DNA from: Rhynchopus euleeides
Taxonomy: Eukaryota; Euglenozoa; Diplonemea; Diplonemida; Diplonemidae
Direction: 5' to 3'
Assembly (NCBI GenBank): GCA_963210315.1
Contig: OY723270.1
Coordinates: forward strand, 1 to 64,000
Length of the DNA stretch: 64,000 bases
Position 1 is the stretch's first letter. Every line of letters starts with the position of its first letter. The notes under the pieces were generated by a model, which was not told the origin of the DNA, did not search any database, and saw only the letters and a program-made list of their open reading frames with translations. This document shows positions 50,269 to 61,499 of this stretch, piece by piece. Both the position numbers and the translations under genes were made by a program.

Positions 50269-52700
50269 GGCCGTGTGTGTCTGCCTGACCCCCTCCTGTA
50301 CATGTCGGGTTTGGTGTTTGTGTTTGAGAGGTGTGCCACAGCGCAGGAAACTGTGCCCGTGCAGATCCTTTGCAGAACATCACCACACTGCATGACAGGC
50401 GCGTGGGGTGTTCTCGCGATCGACGAAACTTTTTGAGCGAGGGTTTCGAGAAAATGCACGAAGCAAATTTTTAGCCGGGTTCTTCAGCCAAGCCTCGTGA
50501 GGCATCCCGTTGCCCCACCTCACGGAGGGCCCGAGGACGAGGGCGAGCACGCCTGGCTGTTATGGTGCAAGGCCCAAGGACAACCGCGGGGAGAATTTGT
50601 TTCGCGTGAAGTCGGCCAAAAGGGGCGTAAAGTGTGCGAAGGCCCTGAACACCTCTGCATGGAGGTGTGTACCGCGCCGGGGCGCCGGGACGATCGAGCA
50701 GCAGCACGGGCTCTCCGGGGGGGCGCGGGAAGAGCGTCTGGAGGACTGCCAGCTGCCAAGAGTGTCAGAGAAGCGGGCAGACGCCAAGCCAGCCAAGGGC
50801 AAGGGGGAGGGATAGAACACCTCTGCGTGGAGGTATGTGCCGCGCCAGGAGGAGAAAGCGGAAGGAGGTGCCGCCGCGCAAGCAACAGCTGGCACCGGAG
50901 CAGCCGGTGGTGACGTGGGAGATCCTGATGAAGGCAGCCGACTCCGAATCGCGCGGTGTGCTTGGTCCCGTTGGGGATGGATGGAGGTGCGAGAACACGA
51001 CGGGAAGCGCTTCCGAAGCGGTCACCTGTGTGGGTCTCGCGGGCGCCGCTCCCCACGTTGCCAGCCGATGCTGAGGGTCCTGCTGCAGGAGGTGGAGGCG
51101 GAGGGCCAGGTGGTGGATGAGGGGTTCACTGCCCTGCCATGGGCCCGGGCGACGGTGAAGACGACGGGCAGGACGGTGCACCTGTTCCTGATGGTGCAGG
51201 AGCAGGGCACAGATGCGACGCAGCGCTTCCGCAGGTGGGTGGCGGCCAAACCCCCATCGAGGACCAGAGAACCCAAACGTCGAGGATGTCGTGTGGCTGC
51301 AGGGTCACACCGTTGCCCTGCAAAGGCCTCCCGCATAGCGTGTGGGTGTGGGTGCTGCTGGGTGGGAGGCACGTTCATGTGCATGGCAGGAAAAGGATGC
51401 ACACAAAAAAGCGCTAAACGGGGTGGTGGTGGTGGTGGGGTAGTGGGTGGTTCGCAGAAGTACGGCGCCTGTGGTCAAAAGGCAATCCCATGGGGGGTGG
51501 GGGTGGGGGGTTTGCGGGGTCATTTGACTGCCTTTTCCGTTGCTCTCCAAGGATGATTTTTTTTGCGGGTTTCCAGAAATTCCGAAAAAGTCCCGGGAAA
51601 AAATCGACACACACGCGCACACCCAGGCAGCGCTAGAAGATGTCCCTCAACAGGGTTCCGTGCTCCGAGATGAAGTGTGCCAGTCTGCATGAGAAAACGG
51701 GCGAGGGCACGCCCCGTTGCACCAGCAATCAAACGTAAACCCCGAAGGGACCCGCCAACCTGGATTTTTTGAGAAAACCAGCAGGGCGACGCGCTCCCAA
51801 CACAGGCCGCTGTTCCCTGCGGATGCTTGTTACGGGCATGCCCTCCCCATTTTCTTCACCCCCGTTCGTTCCTTTGCTTTTCGCTTCTTTTCTTTTGACG
51901 ACGTGTCGCAGCACAACTACTTCACGAACACCACGTGGACCACTCTTACTGCTTTGTGTTTCACTTCTTGACAACGTGTTGCAGCATGCTTAGTACGAAC
52001 ACCACGCGGCTTTTAGTTCAGAGACACACTGGCTTCCTGAAGGGCCTCGATTCGCGGGGTGATTAGGTGAGGACCAGATTCCCCTGTCATGGGTCAATCG
52101 GTGTGGCACCCATCGGGGAAGCAGTAATATGACATTGGGTCAGTGGTTGGGGGGGGGGGGGGGATGAGGAGGAGGGAGGGAGGCGGGTTTTGCATTGCTT
52201 TGCTCTTTTGTTTGACCATTTTGCTCGCTTTTATTTTTTGGGGAGCCGCCGCGCCAGCAAATAAAAACCGCAAGCTACGCCTGGTGTTTTGTCACTGCCG
52301 TGGGCACGCCCCACCCCCCACCCTCCCCGCTGTTTTTACCTTTGTTTTCCACTCCCACTTTTCTCACTCTTTGTTGTGACACAGCGTGCGTGGCACAACC
52401 CTGGGCAACTGTGCTTCTGACGGACAGCGTCTGGTGTTGCCGGCCCCTTTTTTGGGGGGGCCCTCAATACAGACGAATGAAGCCCCTTGATGAAGTGGTT
52501 AGCTTACCCGAAAGCTTCAAAAGAAATCCGGAAGACGCATGTTTTTTCCCTCGCGAAAAGTGAAGTCGTAATGAGATACAGACCAAACTGATGGCCGTCA
52601 CGCCACACACACACACACACAGGCAAGGCAACGCAGCCTGCCAGAAATTAACCCTTTCTGTCCGGGAAGCCACTACAGTGGCTTTGCACTTTGCTTACGT
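50269..52700. other. Intergenic tract with direct repeats and a possible gene fragment
   Basis: 50640-51250 is coding-like in composition but needs frame changes (for example PPRKQQLAPEQPVVTWEIL, later LRVLLQEVEAEGQVVDEG and TVHLFLMVQEQGTDATQRF). I recognise no family, and it may be decayed. GAACACCTCTGCATGGAGG recurs 167 bp later (50648 and 50815). GTGTCGCAGCAC...ACGAACACCACG is repeated at about 51904 and 51974. (CA)n lies near 52602-52620, and a G-run at 52149-52162. No gene is called. Confidence 0.4.
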
Positions 52701-52711
52701 AAGTAAATAAT

Positions 52712-53060
52712 TACCGTATACGTAAATATTATGGAACGTAAATATTATGGAACGGGCCCATTTTTGGCCGGTCCGTTCCATAATATTTACGTTCCATAAT
52801 ATTTACAGGGCCAGTTGGGGACTCGGTGGTGAGGACGGCTTGCGTCAGGAATCGCGCGAAAAGTGCACGAGTAGGTCCCGTCAGGGACTCTGTATGCCGT
52901 CCGATCACCTGGTCCAAGTCCCCGAGTCGCAGAAAGCCCTGTAAATATTATGGAACGAAAAAAATCTGGAACGCCAACCCACCAGCGTTCCAAAATATTT
53001 ACGTTCCATAATATTTACGTTCCATAATATTTACGTTCCAAAATATTTACGTATACGGTA
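52712..53060. mobile_element. 349-bp palindromic element built on GTAAATATTATGGAACG
   Basis: Outer inverted repeat TACCGTATACGTAAATATT (52712-52730, 53042-53060). Inside are six or more copies of AATATTATGGAACG or its inverse. One half (52720-52805) folds into a near-perfect hairpin around GGGCCCATTTTTGGCC. A second inverted pair (ATTTACAGGGC...GGGGACTCGG and its inverse) flanks the unique middle. It appears inserted into one copy of a diverged direct repeat, since the other copy (53417-53600) lacks it. Confidence 0.85.
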
Positions 53061-53600
53061 TGCACTTCGAATTTTTCAGGATTTTTTTGTATGGTAAAAT
53101 GGGGGAGCTCAATCTTTTCAAATGCAGCAAGGGTTCATGGGAAAGGTGGAGATCCGTCCAACGTACTGCCGGAGGACAATTGCACCCTCAGGTGAGATTT
53201 TCGGGTTTGGGTAGTCCCTCATGGCCCCTATTTACGAGTCAACCATATCAGGTGTTCTTGTGCCCCATTTCGCTCGACTCCCCCGATCGTGGAAAGCTCT
53301 GGAGTTATTCTCCGCAAAAACACATCGATATGCAGACCCACAGAACACATTTCGACCCATCACAGGCGCGAGAGCTGGGGGGGCTGGGTGGGTATCAGAG
53401 GGTCTTGGGCAGGTATGGCCACTACAGTGGCTTTCACTTTGCCTATGCAGGCAAAGTTATTTGAATTTCGAATTTTTCAAGATTTCTTTTTATGGTGGAA
53501 ACGGGGTGGACGAATCTTTCAAATGCAGCAAGAGTTGGTCGGAAAAGCGAAACTCCGACCAACTTGGCTCTGTAACAAAATTGCACCACGAGGTGGAATT
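53061..53600 (+). repeat. Diverged direct repeat pair
   Basis: 52660-52710 plus 53061-53205 matches 53415-53605 with about a quarter of positions changed. Shared blocks include CACTACAGTGGCTTT, TCGAATTTTTCA and CAAATGCAGCAAG. No coding. 53606-54019 has no gene either. Confidence 0.65.
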
Positions 53601-54872
53601 TTCGGTGGTTTTGCCCTTGAAACCGCCTCCTGAACCTGCGTGGGAGGTATCGAGTTTTCCCAGGCATCTTTTTGCCCGATTCCTTCGATAAGGGAAAGGT
53701 TTCCGACAGATGTCATCTGGGAAATCAGTTTTCAGACCTCTGCATCTCGAATATCCGCCCCAACGGGCTGTGCCGATGCACCACCCGATTTCGGCCTCCA
53801 GCCACCCATCAGTGAAATATGGTGGAATTCTCTGATGGAGATTTGATGCCGTCAGTCATCGAGCGGACATCCTCCATGGCCCCAGAGGGGCAGGGAAGGG
53901 TGTTCTACCTCGATCCAGGTGCCCAACGGGCTAACGGGGTCGCTGGGGTGGCTCACAGTCAGGTCCCTCAGAACAGGTGTTTTTGCACCTGTTGATTTAT
54001 TTGCCTTGTGCAAACCACTGCCTTCCCAAGTAAATTGTCTTCCGCTCCACCTTTTTCAACATTTTTTTTATCGGGAACTGCGCTGGAGCAGAACTGTTCG
54101 AGAACGCCATAGAACCCGGATTTTTTGGGCGGTCACACACAGGCCTGGGCGGGGAACGAGCCCTTTTTCCAGGTTTTTTGGGTCGGGGAACCAGGTTTTT
54201 TCTAAGAATTTTTACAAGGGATTTTTTGCTCGCCCCCCCACAGTTTCCAGGCGCGTGCCCGTCAGGCGGGACTTTTTCTCTGATTTCTCTCCGCGTCATC
54301 ATGTGACAGCTCTCGAGTGATGCCCAGATGCTTGCGGCAGAGAGTGCCCCTCATGCGCGTCACAGCTGAAAATGAATGAGGATCATCTGGCACTCGTTCT
54401 CATCGGGGGTTGTGCTCCGCAGGGACTCAATACACCTTGGCACTCTCGCAGGGCTGGACATGCCGGCAGCTGGAGGACAGTTACAAAGCTGCCACTCCCC
54501 GACGCCACCCACCTGCTGGCCCCTTCAGGTCTGAAAGCCCAAAAGCTCCCGGGGATTTTTGCAGTGGTGCGCACCATATTCAGCGCAGTAGGGTGATCTC
54601 TCCGATTTTCCAAAACTGCTGGTTTACTGGTTTGGGGAACGGTCGTCGGCAGACCGTTGAAATGCCCGTGTTAGCAAGGCACACTCACGTTTCAGGTAGC
54701 GTGTCGCGTGTCACGCATGTCGCGAACGCGGCAAGTGTACCTCCCAGGTGGGGAAGCCCGACCTCCTGTCCGATGTCAGCCAGGCTTCGAAGAAGCGCTT
54801 CATGGATGCGGCGCTGACCTCCTACGCTGCACTGTACCCGGGGAAGTGAGATAGATGGACGGGCACACGCTA

Positions 54873-54934
54873 CATGGGGGGTCTGGGGGGCGGAGCCCCC
54901 CAGCCGCCGGAGGCCACGGTAGCGAACATCTGTT
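54873..54934 (+). repeat. 60-bp hairpin repeat, copy 2
   Basis: Same as 45353-45414 with CATGG for CACAG at the start and one change in GTAGCGAACATCTG. Confidence 0.9.
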
Positions 54935-55042
54935 CGTGTGGGCGTACAGATTCTGTGCGAGTTGGCTGCGTCCTCAGAGGCGACTGGAGTGGTTGGACCC
55001 CGACTTGATGGGATTCGAAGGACTTGAGTACGAGACGTACGC

Positions 55043-55104
55043 CACAGGGGGGTCTGGGGGGCGGAGCCCCCCAGCCGCCGGAGGCCACGGTAGTGAACGT
55101 CTGG
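55043..55104 (+). repeat. 60-bp hairpin repeat, copy 3
   Basis: Same as copy 1 with GAACGTCTGG at the end. It lies 170 bp after copy 2. Confidence 0.9.
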
Positions 55105-55536
55105 CTCTCCAGTTGGCCAGCAAGGCGAACGGTACGTGGGACAGACTTCCCTTCCATCCTTGTGCGCGCCCTGTCGACTGGGGAAAACGTAGAAAAAGTT
55201 TTTTCCTCTGCGAAACAACCTTAGAAAAAAATTCCCCTAACAAAATTCTTAGAAAAAAACTTTTTTTCCCCTTACAAAAATTCTTAGAAAAAAAGTTCAG
55301 AATCCTGAAAGTGGGGAACAAGCCCCCCAGTTAGGAACAGCCCTGGTCACACACCGCCCTGAATTTTTTTCTGGATTTTTTGCACCTCGATTTTTGGTTT
55401 CTCGGGCGAGGCCCACATGTGAAATTTTTTTTTCGGCAAAAAAACCGGAACAATGCAACGTTCTGCGCAAACGCAGTTCCCGATAAAAAAAAATGCTGAA
55501 AAAGGTGGAGTGGAAGACAATTTACTTGGGAAGGCG

Positions 55537-55980
55537 AATTTTCCCAAAAATCGAAAAAATACCCCCCGGACAGAAAGGGTTTACGTTTTTTTTTTGTATT
55601 GTCTGCCTTATTTTGAAAGGTGAATTTGGTTGACGCTTGCATTGGCGGGAGCTGCAGAACACGCCGGCGGTCACGCTGTCGATATAGAGAGAGAGAGAGA
55701 AAAGAGAAGAGGAGTGGGAGGGGACATTGGGGTGAGAACACGAGACATACGAACGGCACAGGCAACGTGCAAGGCCCCTCTGGAGGGGGCAGGAGGGAGA
55801 GAAGGGGGGAGGCGTGGCTGTTCTGCTTGTTCCTTTTGTTTTTTTTTTGGGATAAAAAAAATTAAGTTTCAGCCTTCCGCCCAGAAAGTGCAAAAAAAAT
55901 AGGGTGAGAAGAATCCTCACATTTTTAAAAAGGGGCGGCGAAAGGCGTCATCTTCCCCCCCCCCCCTCCTTTTCCCCACG
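55537..55980. other. Spacer with GA microsatellite and C-run
   Basis: (GA)n near 55687-55702 and a C-run at 55956-55968. No gene. Confidence 0.5.
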
Positions 55981-55986
55981 TTTTAA

Positions 55987-56520
55987 CATGGTTTGACAGA
56001 ATTCTGCCAGAATTTCACAGATTCTGGCAGATTCTGGGGATTTCAGATTTTTCAGAATTTTCAAAATCTGAGAAAATCTGTCCAGATTCTGGACAGATTT
56101 TTCCAGAATTTTCAGAATTCTGGAAATTCTGAGAAATCTGGAAAAATCTGAGAATTCTGGAAAAAATCTGGCCAGATTCTGGACAGATTTTTCCAGATTT
56201 TTCCAGATTTCTCAGAATTCTGGAAAATCTGAGAAATCTGGAAAATTCTGAGAAATTCTGTCAGAAATCTGGAAAATCTGTGGGGGGGACCTTTTCGAAT
56301 TTTTTTTTGGGGTGGGCCTATTTTGGACATTTGGACCCATTTTCAAAGGGATTTTTGAATTTTGAGCCCATTTTGAGCCCTAAAATGGCTCATCGAAATA
56401 TTTCTGCAAAAAATCCGGGCCAGAATGCCAAAATCTGAAAAATCTGAGAAAATCTGGAAAATTCTGGAAAATCTGAGAAATCTGGAAAATTCTGAGAAAT
56501 TCTGCGGGGGGGACCTTTTC
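55987..56520. repeat. AGAATTCTG cryptic-palindrome array, left arm
   Basis: Runs of AGAATTCT, AGATTTTTC, CCAGATTCTGG and their inverses. A unit of palindromes plus GGGACCTTTTCGAATTTTTTTT and TTTTGAGCCCATT is duplicated (56280-56400 and 56508-56625). Confidence 0.88.
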
Positions 56521-56625
56521 GAATTTTTTTTGGGGGGTGGGGCTATTTTGGTCATTTGGGCCCGTTTTCAAAGGAATTTATGAATTTTGAGCCCATTCGT
56601 TGCCCTAAAATGGGCCCGCGAATAT

Positions 56626-57603
56626 CTAGCTCCTGAGGACCTGGGTACATGGCCAAATCAGCCAGAAATCTCAGGTTTTCGCATTGCAATTTGGGTTCGC
56701 GTGCTGGTATCGCAGACTGGCCCCGAGGGTCGGTTTTCGTCAGCTGAGTGAGGGTGTGATATGAGGGTTCTATCCAACAAGGATATCAAGGCGGCACTTC
56801 AAAGTCCTGCCAAGGACAGCGCCACGTGGGTGTGTGCTTCTGATGTACGTTATGTCATCATGTGAAACCCTCCCCAGCGTGTGCCAACATCCCTGACACG
56901 CTCACGAAAAGCATGACACGGAGAAAGCAGGTGCCGAAACAACCTGCCGAGCACACGGGTGGTGCCACGTTGATCCACGCAGCGATCTCCCATGTCAGGA
57001 AGCCTTGTCGCCACGGCAGCGTGCCGCAGACTGTAGGAGAGGTGTCGCCAGTCACCTTGAGGTTGCAGTGTGTCATCAGACTAAAACCCGTGCCTTGTTC
57101 ACCCTGTTGTTCACCCCTGTGAGGTTGATCCGATATCGTTGCCTGCTTTGGGGCCTGAAGGACATAGGGGTCCAACCGGCACTTGAGCATCGCAAGGCCT
57201 AAGTGGCTGTGTGGCAGGTTTTCATTGAAGGGCAAATCCCCCCTTTTCTGGGTGAAAAGTGTTGTGCGTCGTTCAGTATCTTGCGCGAATCGCTTTCGAC
57301 ACCACCATTCAAACCACCGCAAAGGGGCAACCCATCTTCTGGAGTGTGATCTCTGGTGGCGGGGTGGGATGGGTGAGTGGGGTGTGACGGTGCAACGACA
57401 GTCGAACTTCTTCGAACGCAGAACACCCCACCAGCCTGCCGGGCGTGTGAAGTGTTCGCAAGGATCCGCACAGTGAAAAGTTTCCTGAGTTGGCTACGCC
57501 GAACTTACAAAATGGGAAGATGTGAGTGTCGCTTGTTACGACCCACTGGCTGGACGAGTTCTCTTTTTGGGGGACAAAACCACACACAAGAAGGTTGTCA
57601 CAA
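56626..57603. other. Interior of copy II, no gene recognised
   Basis: Short frames only (up to 154 codons at minus 56858-57322), with no domain. A transposase would be expected here in an autonomous element; none is seen. Confidence 0.4.
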
Positions 57604-57712
57604 GGGGGTCTTCGCTGGTCGTTATTCTTCGTCAATCTTCGTCAGTTTTCACTATTTCAACAGCAAATACACCGAGGTGCACTGACGACCATCCCGTAGC
57701 GAAGAGACCCCC
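57604..57712. mobile_element. GGGGTCTTYGC MITE, copy B (109 bp)
   Basis: Ends GGGGGTCTTCGCTGGTCG and CGTAGCGAAGAGACCCCC, with the shared subterminal TTCGTCAGTTTTCA and GCACTGACGACCAT. It is the compact form of copy A without the nested element. Confidence 0.88.
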
Positions 57713-57887
57713 ACAGTGAAAAAGATAGTTGGCAGCGCTTTGGGTGACAAACACAATCTACCTTGCCTTGTTGTTATGACTGTGCGCACATTCACACCAA
57801 GCTTCATCAGCCAAACCACGTGAGGTTTGTTCATCCGGGTTTGGCGCACACACAACGCCTTGTCTTTTAAACGTTCAATGGCATTGA

Positions 57888-57935
57888 ATGCAACACTCAC
57901 ATCATCGAGGCCAAGTGTTTCTCGTAGTATTTTTC
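57888..57935 (-). repeat. 59-bp dispersed repeat, copy 3
   Basis: Inverse of 8091-8149 with a few changes, lacking the last dozen bases. Confidence 0.75.
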
Positions 57936-59620
57936 GAGGGAAATCCCCCCAAAAAAGGATAAGGGCAGCAGTCCTTCGGGACGGGTGACTAGCGACACCC
58001 CCCTTAGCCAGCTACTCACTTAAACAGAAGTCACGGTGATTATGGTGTACGGAATTCTTGAAGCGATGTCTAGACAAACTGTGTGATTTTTAACCACAGA
58101 GGCCGATAATCCACACATGCGGAGGGACTGCACTGAAGAGCTTCCCCCTCTGGTACGACAATGTATGCGTTAGGAAGCGAAACAACGTGTGTGGATGAAT
58201 TGTGCCAACCTGCTGAGAAGAACGATGTTTACCAAACCTTGCTGTTTCCCACCCTTTTTAGGTGAGTTAGGGTGAGTATCTTGCTGAGGTGTGAGGACGA
58301 ACTGCGTCTATACTCCGTGAGAACAACGCCTTTTAGGCAACACAGTGTCCGTCACGGCCTGGTCGTCTTGTACGTCAGGCTGGAGGTTGAAAATGGGTAC
58401 AGTGGCTGAATCTGGAGGTTGGGTGCGGGTTGTGTGTTCCGCATCATCCCTACAAACCAAACCAAGCCGATTGACACCGAACATTTTGTCTGACCTGCAC
58501 CCATTGTTTCCTGCCTGCCTGCCTGTGTTGTGCTGCACCTGTGCCTCCCTGTTCTGTATTTTGTACCCTCAGCGGGTTCACGATACAGGGCAGTCCACTC
58601 CCCCAAAAATCACGGTCTTGACGCCCATTCCATCCACTTTCAGTGGATGTGTTTGGTATTTCCGAATGGAATTTTCCAGCGTCAAGATTACAAGAACAGG
58701 GTCAGTCACTTCTACCGTAGCTGCGATGCCGGTAGTTGTGCAGAAATGATCTTTTCGACGGACGCGACGCCTCCCCAGCTTGCCTGTGTCTGTGTTGCCA
58801 TAGCCATGTGACAGATATTCACATAACGAATGTACTGTCACACCGCAAGGGGCTTTGGACAACGTTAAACAACAGTACACTTGCAGGTTTGGGTCAAAAA
58901 TTCCAATTTCCGCTGGTCACGGGCCCCTTTCAAAACATTGACCACCTTTCGAGAATTTAGTTCTGCACCATGGATTCGAGGGACTGCGATGATTCGGAAC
59001 CGAGGATGAAGACTACTGGGAAGGAACTGTGTGCTCTCTTGAAGCACTGGAATCGGCGAACTTGGACGGAACCTAAGCGCGACAGGTGAAGGGGCATCCC
59101 GAACAAAGGCATACAAAGTGGCTCTGGAGACATTGTTGCATCTGCGACACCCTGTCTTACATCCCGCCTGGGCTCTGATCTTCACCTATAGCAATGACTA
59201 AATCCCTATCACGGGTACATGAAGCTTTTGTAGGTACATTTAAACTTGCGAACCTCTCAACGACCTGTTAATCGCCTTGTACCGAAATCTGACCCTGGGC
59301 TTCGGCCCTCACGGCATTCAGCGGGTGACCCGATGCCGGTGTGGATGGAGAAGTGCACAGTTCTGAAACAGTGTGTCGACGAATCCGAGGAATCCAATCA
59401 GAGTAGTCCCGAGATGAAGTGGTGCAAGAACTCAAAAACTGTTTGCCTTTGGTCAAGGCCCCCTTTTCAAAAAATTGACCCGCGCAGTGGTGGCCAGTCC
59501 TGAGAACCAACAGTAGCATAAGCCTACGACTGGTCCAGGACGAGGCCGACCCTGTACATAGCCTGTGTATGACTACCCTGTCATACCAGGCTGCTGCTAG
59601 TTGGCCACAAGCCACTGGCA
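57936..59620. other. Interior of copy II, no gene recognised
   Basis: Unique AT/GC-balanced sequence. Frames up to 134 codons on both strands lack domains. (TGCC)n occurs near 58512-58525. Confidence 0.4.
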
Positions 59621-59621
59621 G

Positions 59622-59794
59622 AATTCTCAGAATTCTCCCAGAATTCTCAGAATTCCCCAGAATCTGACAGAATCTGTCAGAATTCTGTCAGAATTCTCAG
59701 AATCTGCAGAATTCTACAGAATTTCTCAGATTCTGCAGATTTTAAAAATCTGGAAATTCTGGGCATTTTTCTGTCAGAATTCTGTCAAACCATG
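59622..59794. repeat. AGAATTCTG cryptic-palindrome array, right arm
   Basis: Shorter counterpart of the left array (CAGAATTCTCAGAATTC, CTGTCAGAATTCTGTCA) ending in the TIR. Confidence 0.88.
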
Positions 59795-59800
59795 TTTTAA

Positions 59801-60094
59801 GTATTTTTTTACACGGCCCCCCACCCGCGGACCTCGTCTTCCCCCACTCGCTAAGGAAGGGTGTTTGGGTCGAGCAGCTCGCCCCAATTAAAAAGGCACC
59901 GGGTGATGGGGGTGGGGTGGAGGGTGGGGCCCGTGGCCTGCAGAAGAGAGAACGCAGGTTTTGCAAAAAAATCATAAATGAGATCGGATTGTGCCGGGCA
60001 GGAGAATACGGCAGGGTGGGGTTGGTGTTGGATGAGGGGGGCGGTTTGGGGGTGGGGGGGGGGGGTGCGAAAGAGAAACCAATAGCACTACTGC
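59801..60094. other. G-rich spacer
   Basis: G-rich low complexity (59900-60065). No gene. Confidence 0.5.
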
Positions 60095-60202
60095 GGGGTT
60101 TTCGCTGGTCGTTATGCTTCGTTATTCTTCGTCAGTTTTTCACCTAGTTTCCTGAGGAGATGCACCAAAATGCACTGACGATCACCCGTAGCGAAGACCC
60201 CC
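60095..60202. mobile_element. GGGGTCTTYGC MITE, copy C (108 bp)
   Basis: Ends GGGGTTTTCGCTGGTCG and CGTAGCGAAGACCCCC, flanked by ACTGC at 60090-60094 and 60203-60207. It lies about 110 bp downstream of the acyl-CoA dehydrogenase stop, so it may sit in that gene's 3' UTR. Confidence 0.88.
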
Positions 60203-60311
60203 ACTGCGGGGTTGTAGATCATTTGGAACATGACAGGGCCGCCTCCCTGCCCACCACCACCACCATCACACCCCCCTCGCGGCCAGCACCTCTACTACAG
60301 TACCCCTACAC

Positions 60312-61499
60312 TTACTGCGACAGCAGCCACCTCGAGATGATGAGGCGCTGGATCTGGGACGTCCCCTCGTAGATCTGGTAGATCTTGGCGTCGCGCATCA
60401 GCTTCTCGACAGGGTACTCAGTGTTGAACCCGTTCCCACCGAAGATCTGCACGGCGTCCGTCGCGCACTTGTTGGCGTGGTCCGCGCAGAAGCACTTCGC
60501 CATGGAGGCCAGGTGGGTGTTCTGCAGGCCGTTGTCGGCGGCGAGGGCAGACTTGTAGACCAGGAGACGGCCAGCCTCGATCCCCATCAGCATGTCCGCC
60601 AGCATGAAGCTCACAGCCTGGTTGTCGGCGATGGGCTTGCCGAACGCCTTGCGCTCCTTCGCGTAGGCGGTGGCCTCCTCGAAGGCGCGGCGGGCCAGGC
60701 CCACAGCACCCATAGCGACAGGGGGGCGCGTCTTGTCGAACGCCTTCATGGCGATCTTGAAGCCCTCACCGGGCTTGCCCAGCACGGCGGAGTTGGGCAC
60801 GACGACGTCGTCGAAGGACACCCCGCGCGTGTCGCTGCAGCGCTGCCCCATGTTGATCTCCTTGCGCCCCAGCGTGATGCCGGGGGTGTTGGCGTCGACG
60901 ACGAACCCGACGAAGCCCTCGTCGGACTTCGCCAGCACGAAGAACCAGTTGGCGACACCCCCGTTGGTGATCCACATCTTGCTGCCGTTGATGACCCACT
61001 CGTCGCCCTTGCGCACGGCCCTCGTCTTCATCCCCGCCACGTCGGACCCGGCAACAGGCTCCGTCACGCAGTACGCCGCCTTCAGGGGCTCCGCCGTCAG
61101 ACGCCCCAGGTACTCCTTCTTCTGCTCGTGCGACCCTGCCACCAGGACAGGGGCAGAGGCGAGCGCGTTCGCCTCGAGGGCAGTGCACATGCCGGTGCAG
61201 CCGTAGGCCAGCTCCTCGGTCACCACGACGCACGACACGTTGGACAGGCCGGGGCCGCCGTACTCCTCGGGTACGTGGATGTTGGCCAGGCCCGTGTTCC
61301 ACGCCTGCTCGAAGATGTCGTGGGGGTACTCCCCGGTCCTGTCGTACTCAGCGGCTTTGGGGATCATCACCTCCCTGGCGAAGTTGCGCGCCACATCCTG
61401 GATCATCTGCTGCTCGTCTGTGAGGTCGAAGTTCAGCCCGCCGTTGAAGCGGCGCCCCGCGCCCTGCAGCGCACGTGCGAAACGGGTGGCCTTGTGCAT
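60312..61499 (-). CDS. ACADM: Medium-chain acyl-CoA dehydrogenase, mitochondrial
   Basis: 395 residues from the ATG at 61497-61499; the frame stays open 124 codons upstream, but that part is Pro-rich and unrelated. [18 protein letters not shown] is a basic, amphipathic mitochondrial targeting peptide. The N-terminal helical domain ([20 protein letters not shown]), the FAD/substrate motifs [14 protein letters not shown] and KMWITNGG, and the C-terminal domain with [21 protein letters not shown] follow in order. Glu378 in [11 protein letters not shown] is the catalytic base, aligned with Glu376 of mature human MCAD. That placement and [10 protein letters not shown] separate it from short-chain (Glu in a similar place but different context) and isovaleryl enzymes. 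It oxidises C4-C12 acyl-CoA in beta-oxidation and passes electrons to ETF. Intronless. Confidence 0.96.
   Translation of the reverse strand: MHKATRFARALQGAGRRFNGGLNFDLTDEQQMIQDVARNFAREVMIPKAAEYDRTGEYPHDIFEQAWNTGLANIHVPEEYGGPGLSNVSCVVVTEELAYGCTGMCTALEANALASAPVLVAGSHEQKKEYLGRLTAEPLKAAYCVTEPVAGSDVAGMKTRAVRKGDEWVINGSKMWITNGGVANWFFVLAKSDEGFVGFVVDANTPGITLGRKEINMGQRCSDTRGVSFDDVVVPNSAVLGKPGEGFKIAMKAFDKTRPPVAMGAVGLARRAFEEATAYAKERKAFGKPIADNQAVSFMLADMLMGIEAGRLLVYKSALAADNGLQNTHLASMAKCFCADHANKCATDAVQIFGGNGFNTEYPVEKLMRDAKIYQIYEGTSQIQRLIISRWLLSQ

Larger units (their letters stand above)
54020..55536. mobile_element. 1.5-kb element with about 200-270 bp inverted ends
   Basis: Left GCCTTCCCAAGTAAATTG (54020) and its inverse at the right (to 55536) continue as matching arms through CTTCCRCTCCACCTTTTTCA, TTATCGGGAACTGCG and CTAAGAATTTTTRYAAGG. 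The centre has two copies of the 60-bp hairpin repeat (54873, 55043) and no recognisable transposase. No target duplication is evident. Confidence 0.8.
55987..59794. mobile_element. 3.8-kb terminal-inverted-repeat element (CAYGGTTTG family, copy II)
   Basis: Left end CATGGTTTGACAGAATTCTG at 55987 and its inverse ending at 59794, flanked by TTTTAA at 55981-55986 and 59795-59800. Both ends lead inward into arrays of AGAATTCTG palindromes. The end motif CAYGGTTTGMC and the 6-bp duplication match the 10.4-kb element at 5520-15915, although the subterminal palindromes there are GC-rich. No transposase is recognised. One MITE (57604) sits inside. Confidence 0.65.
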
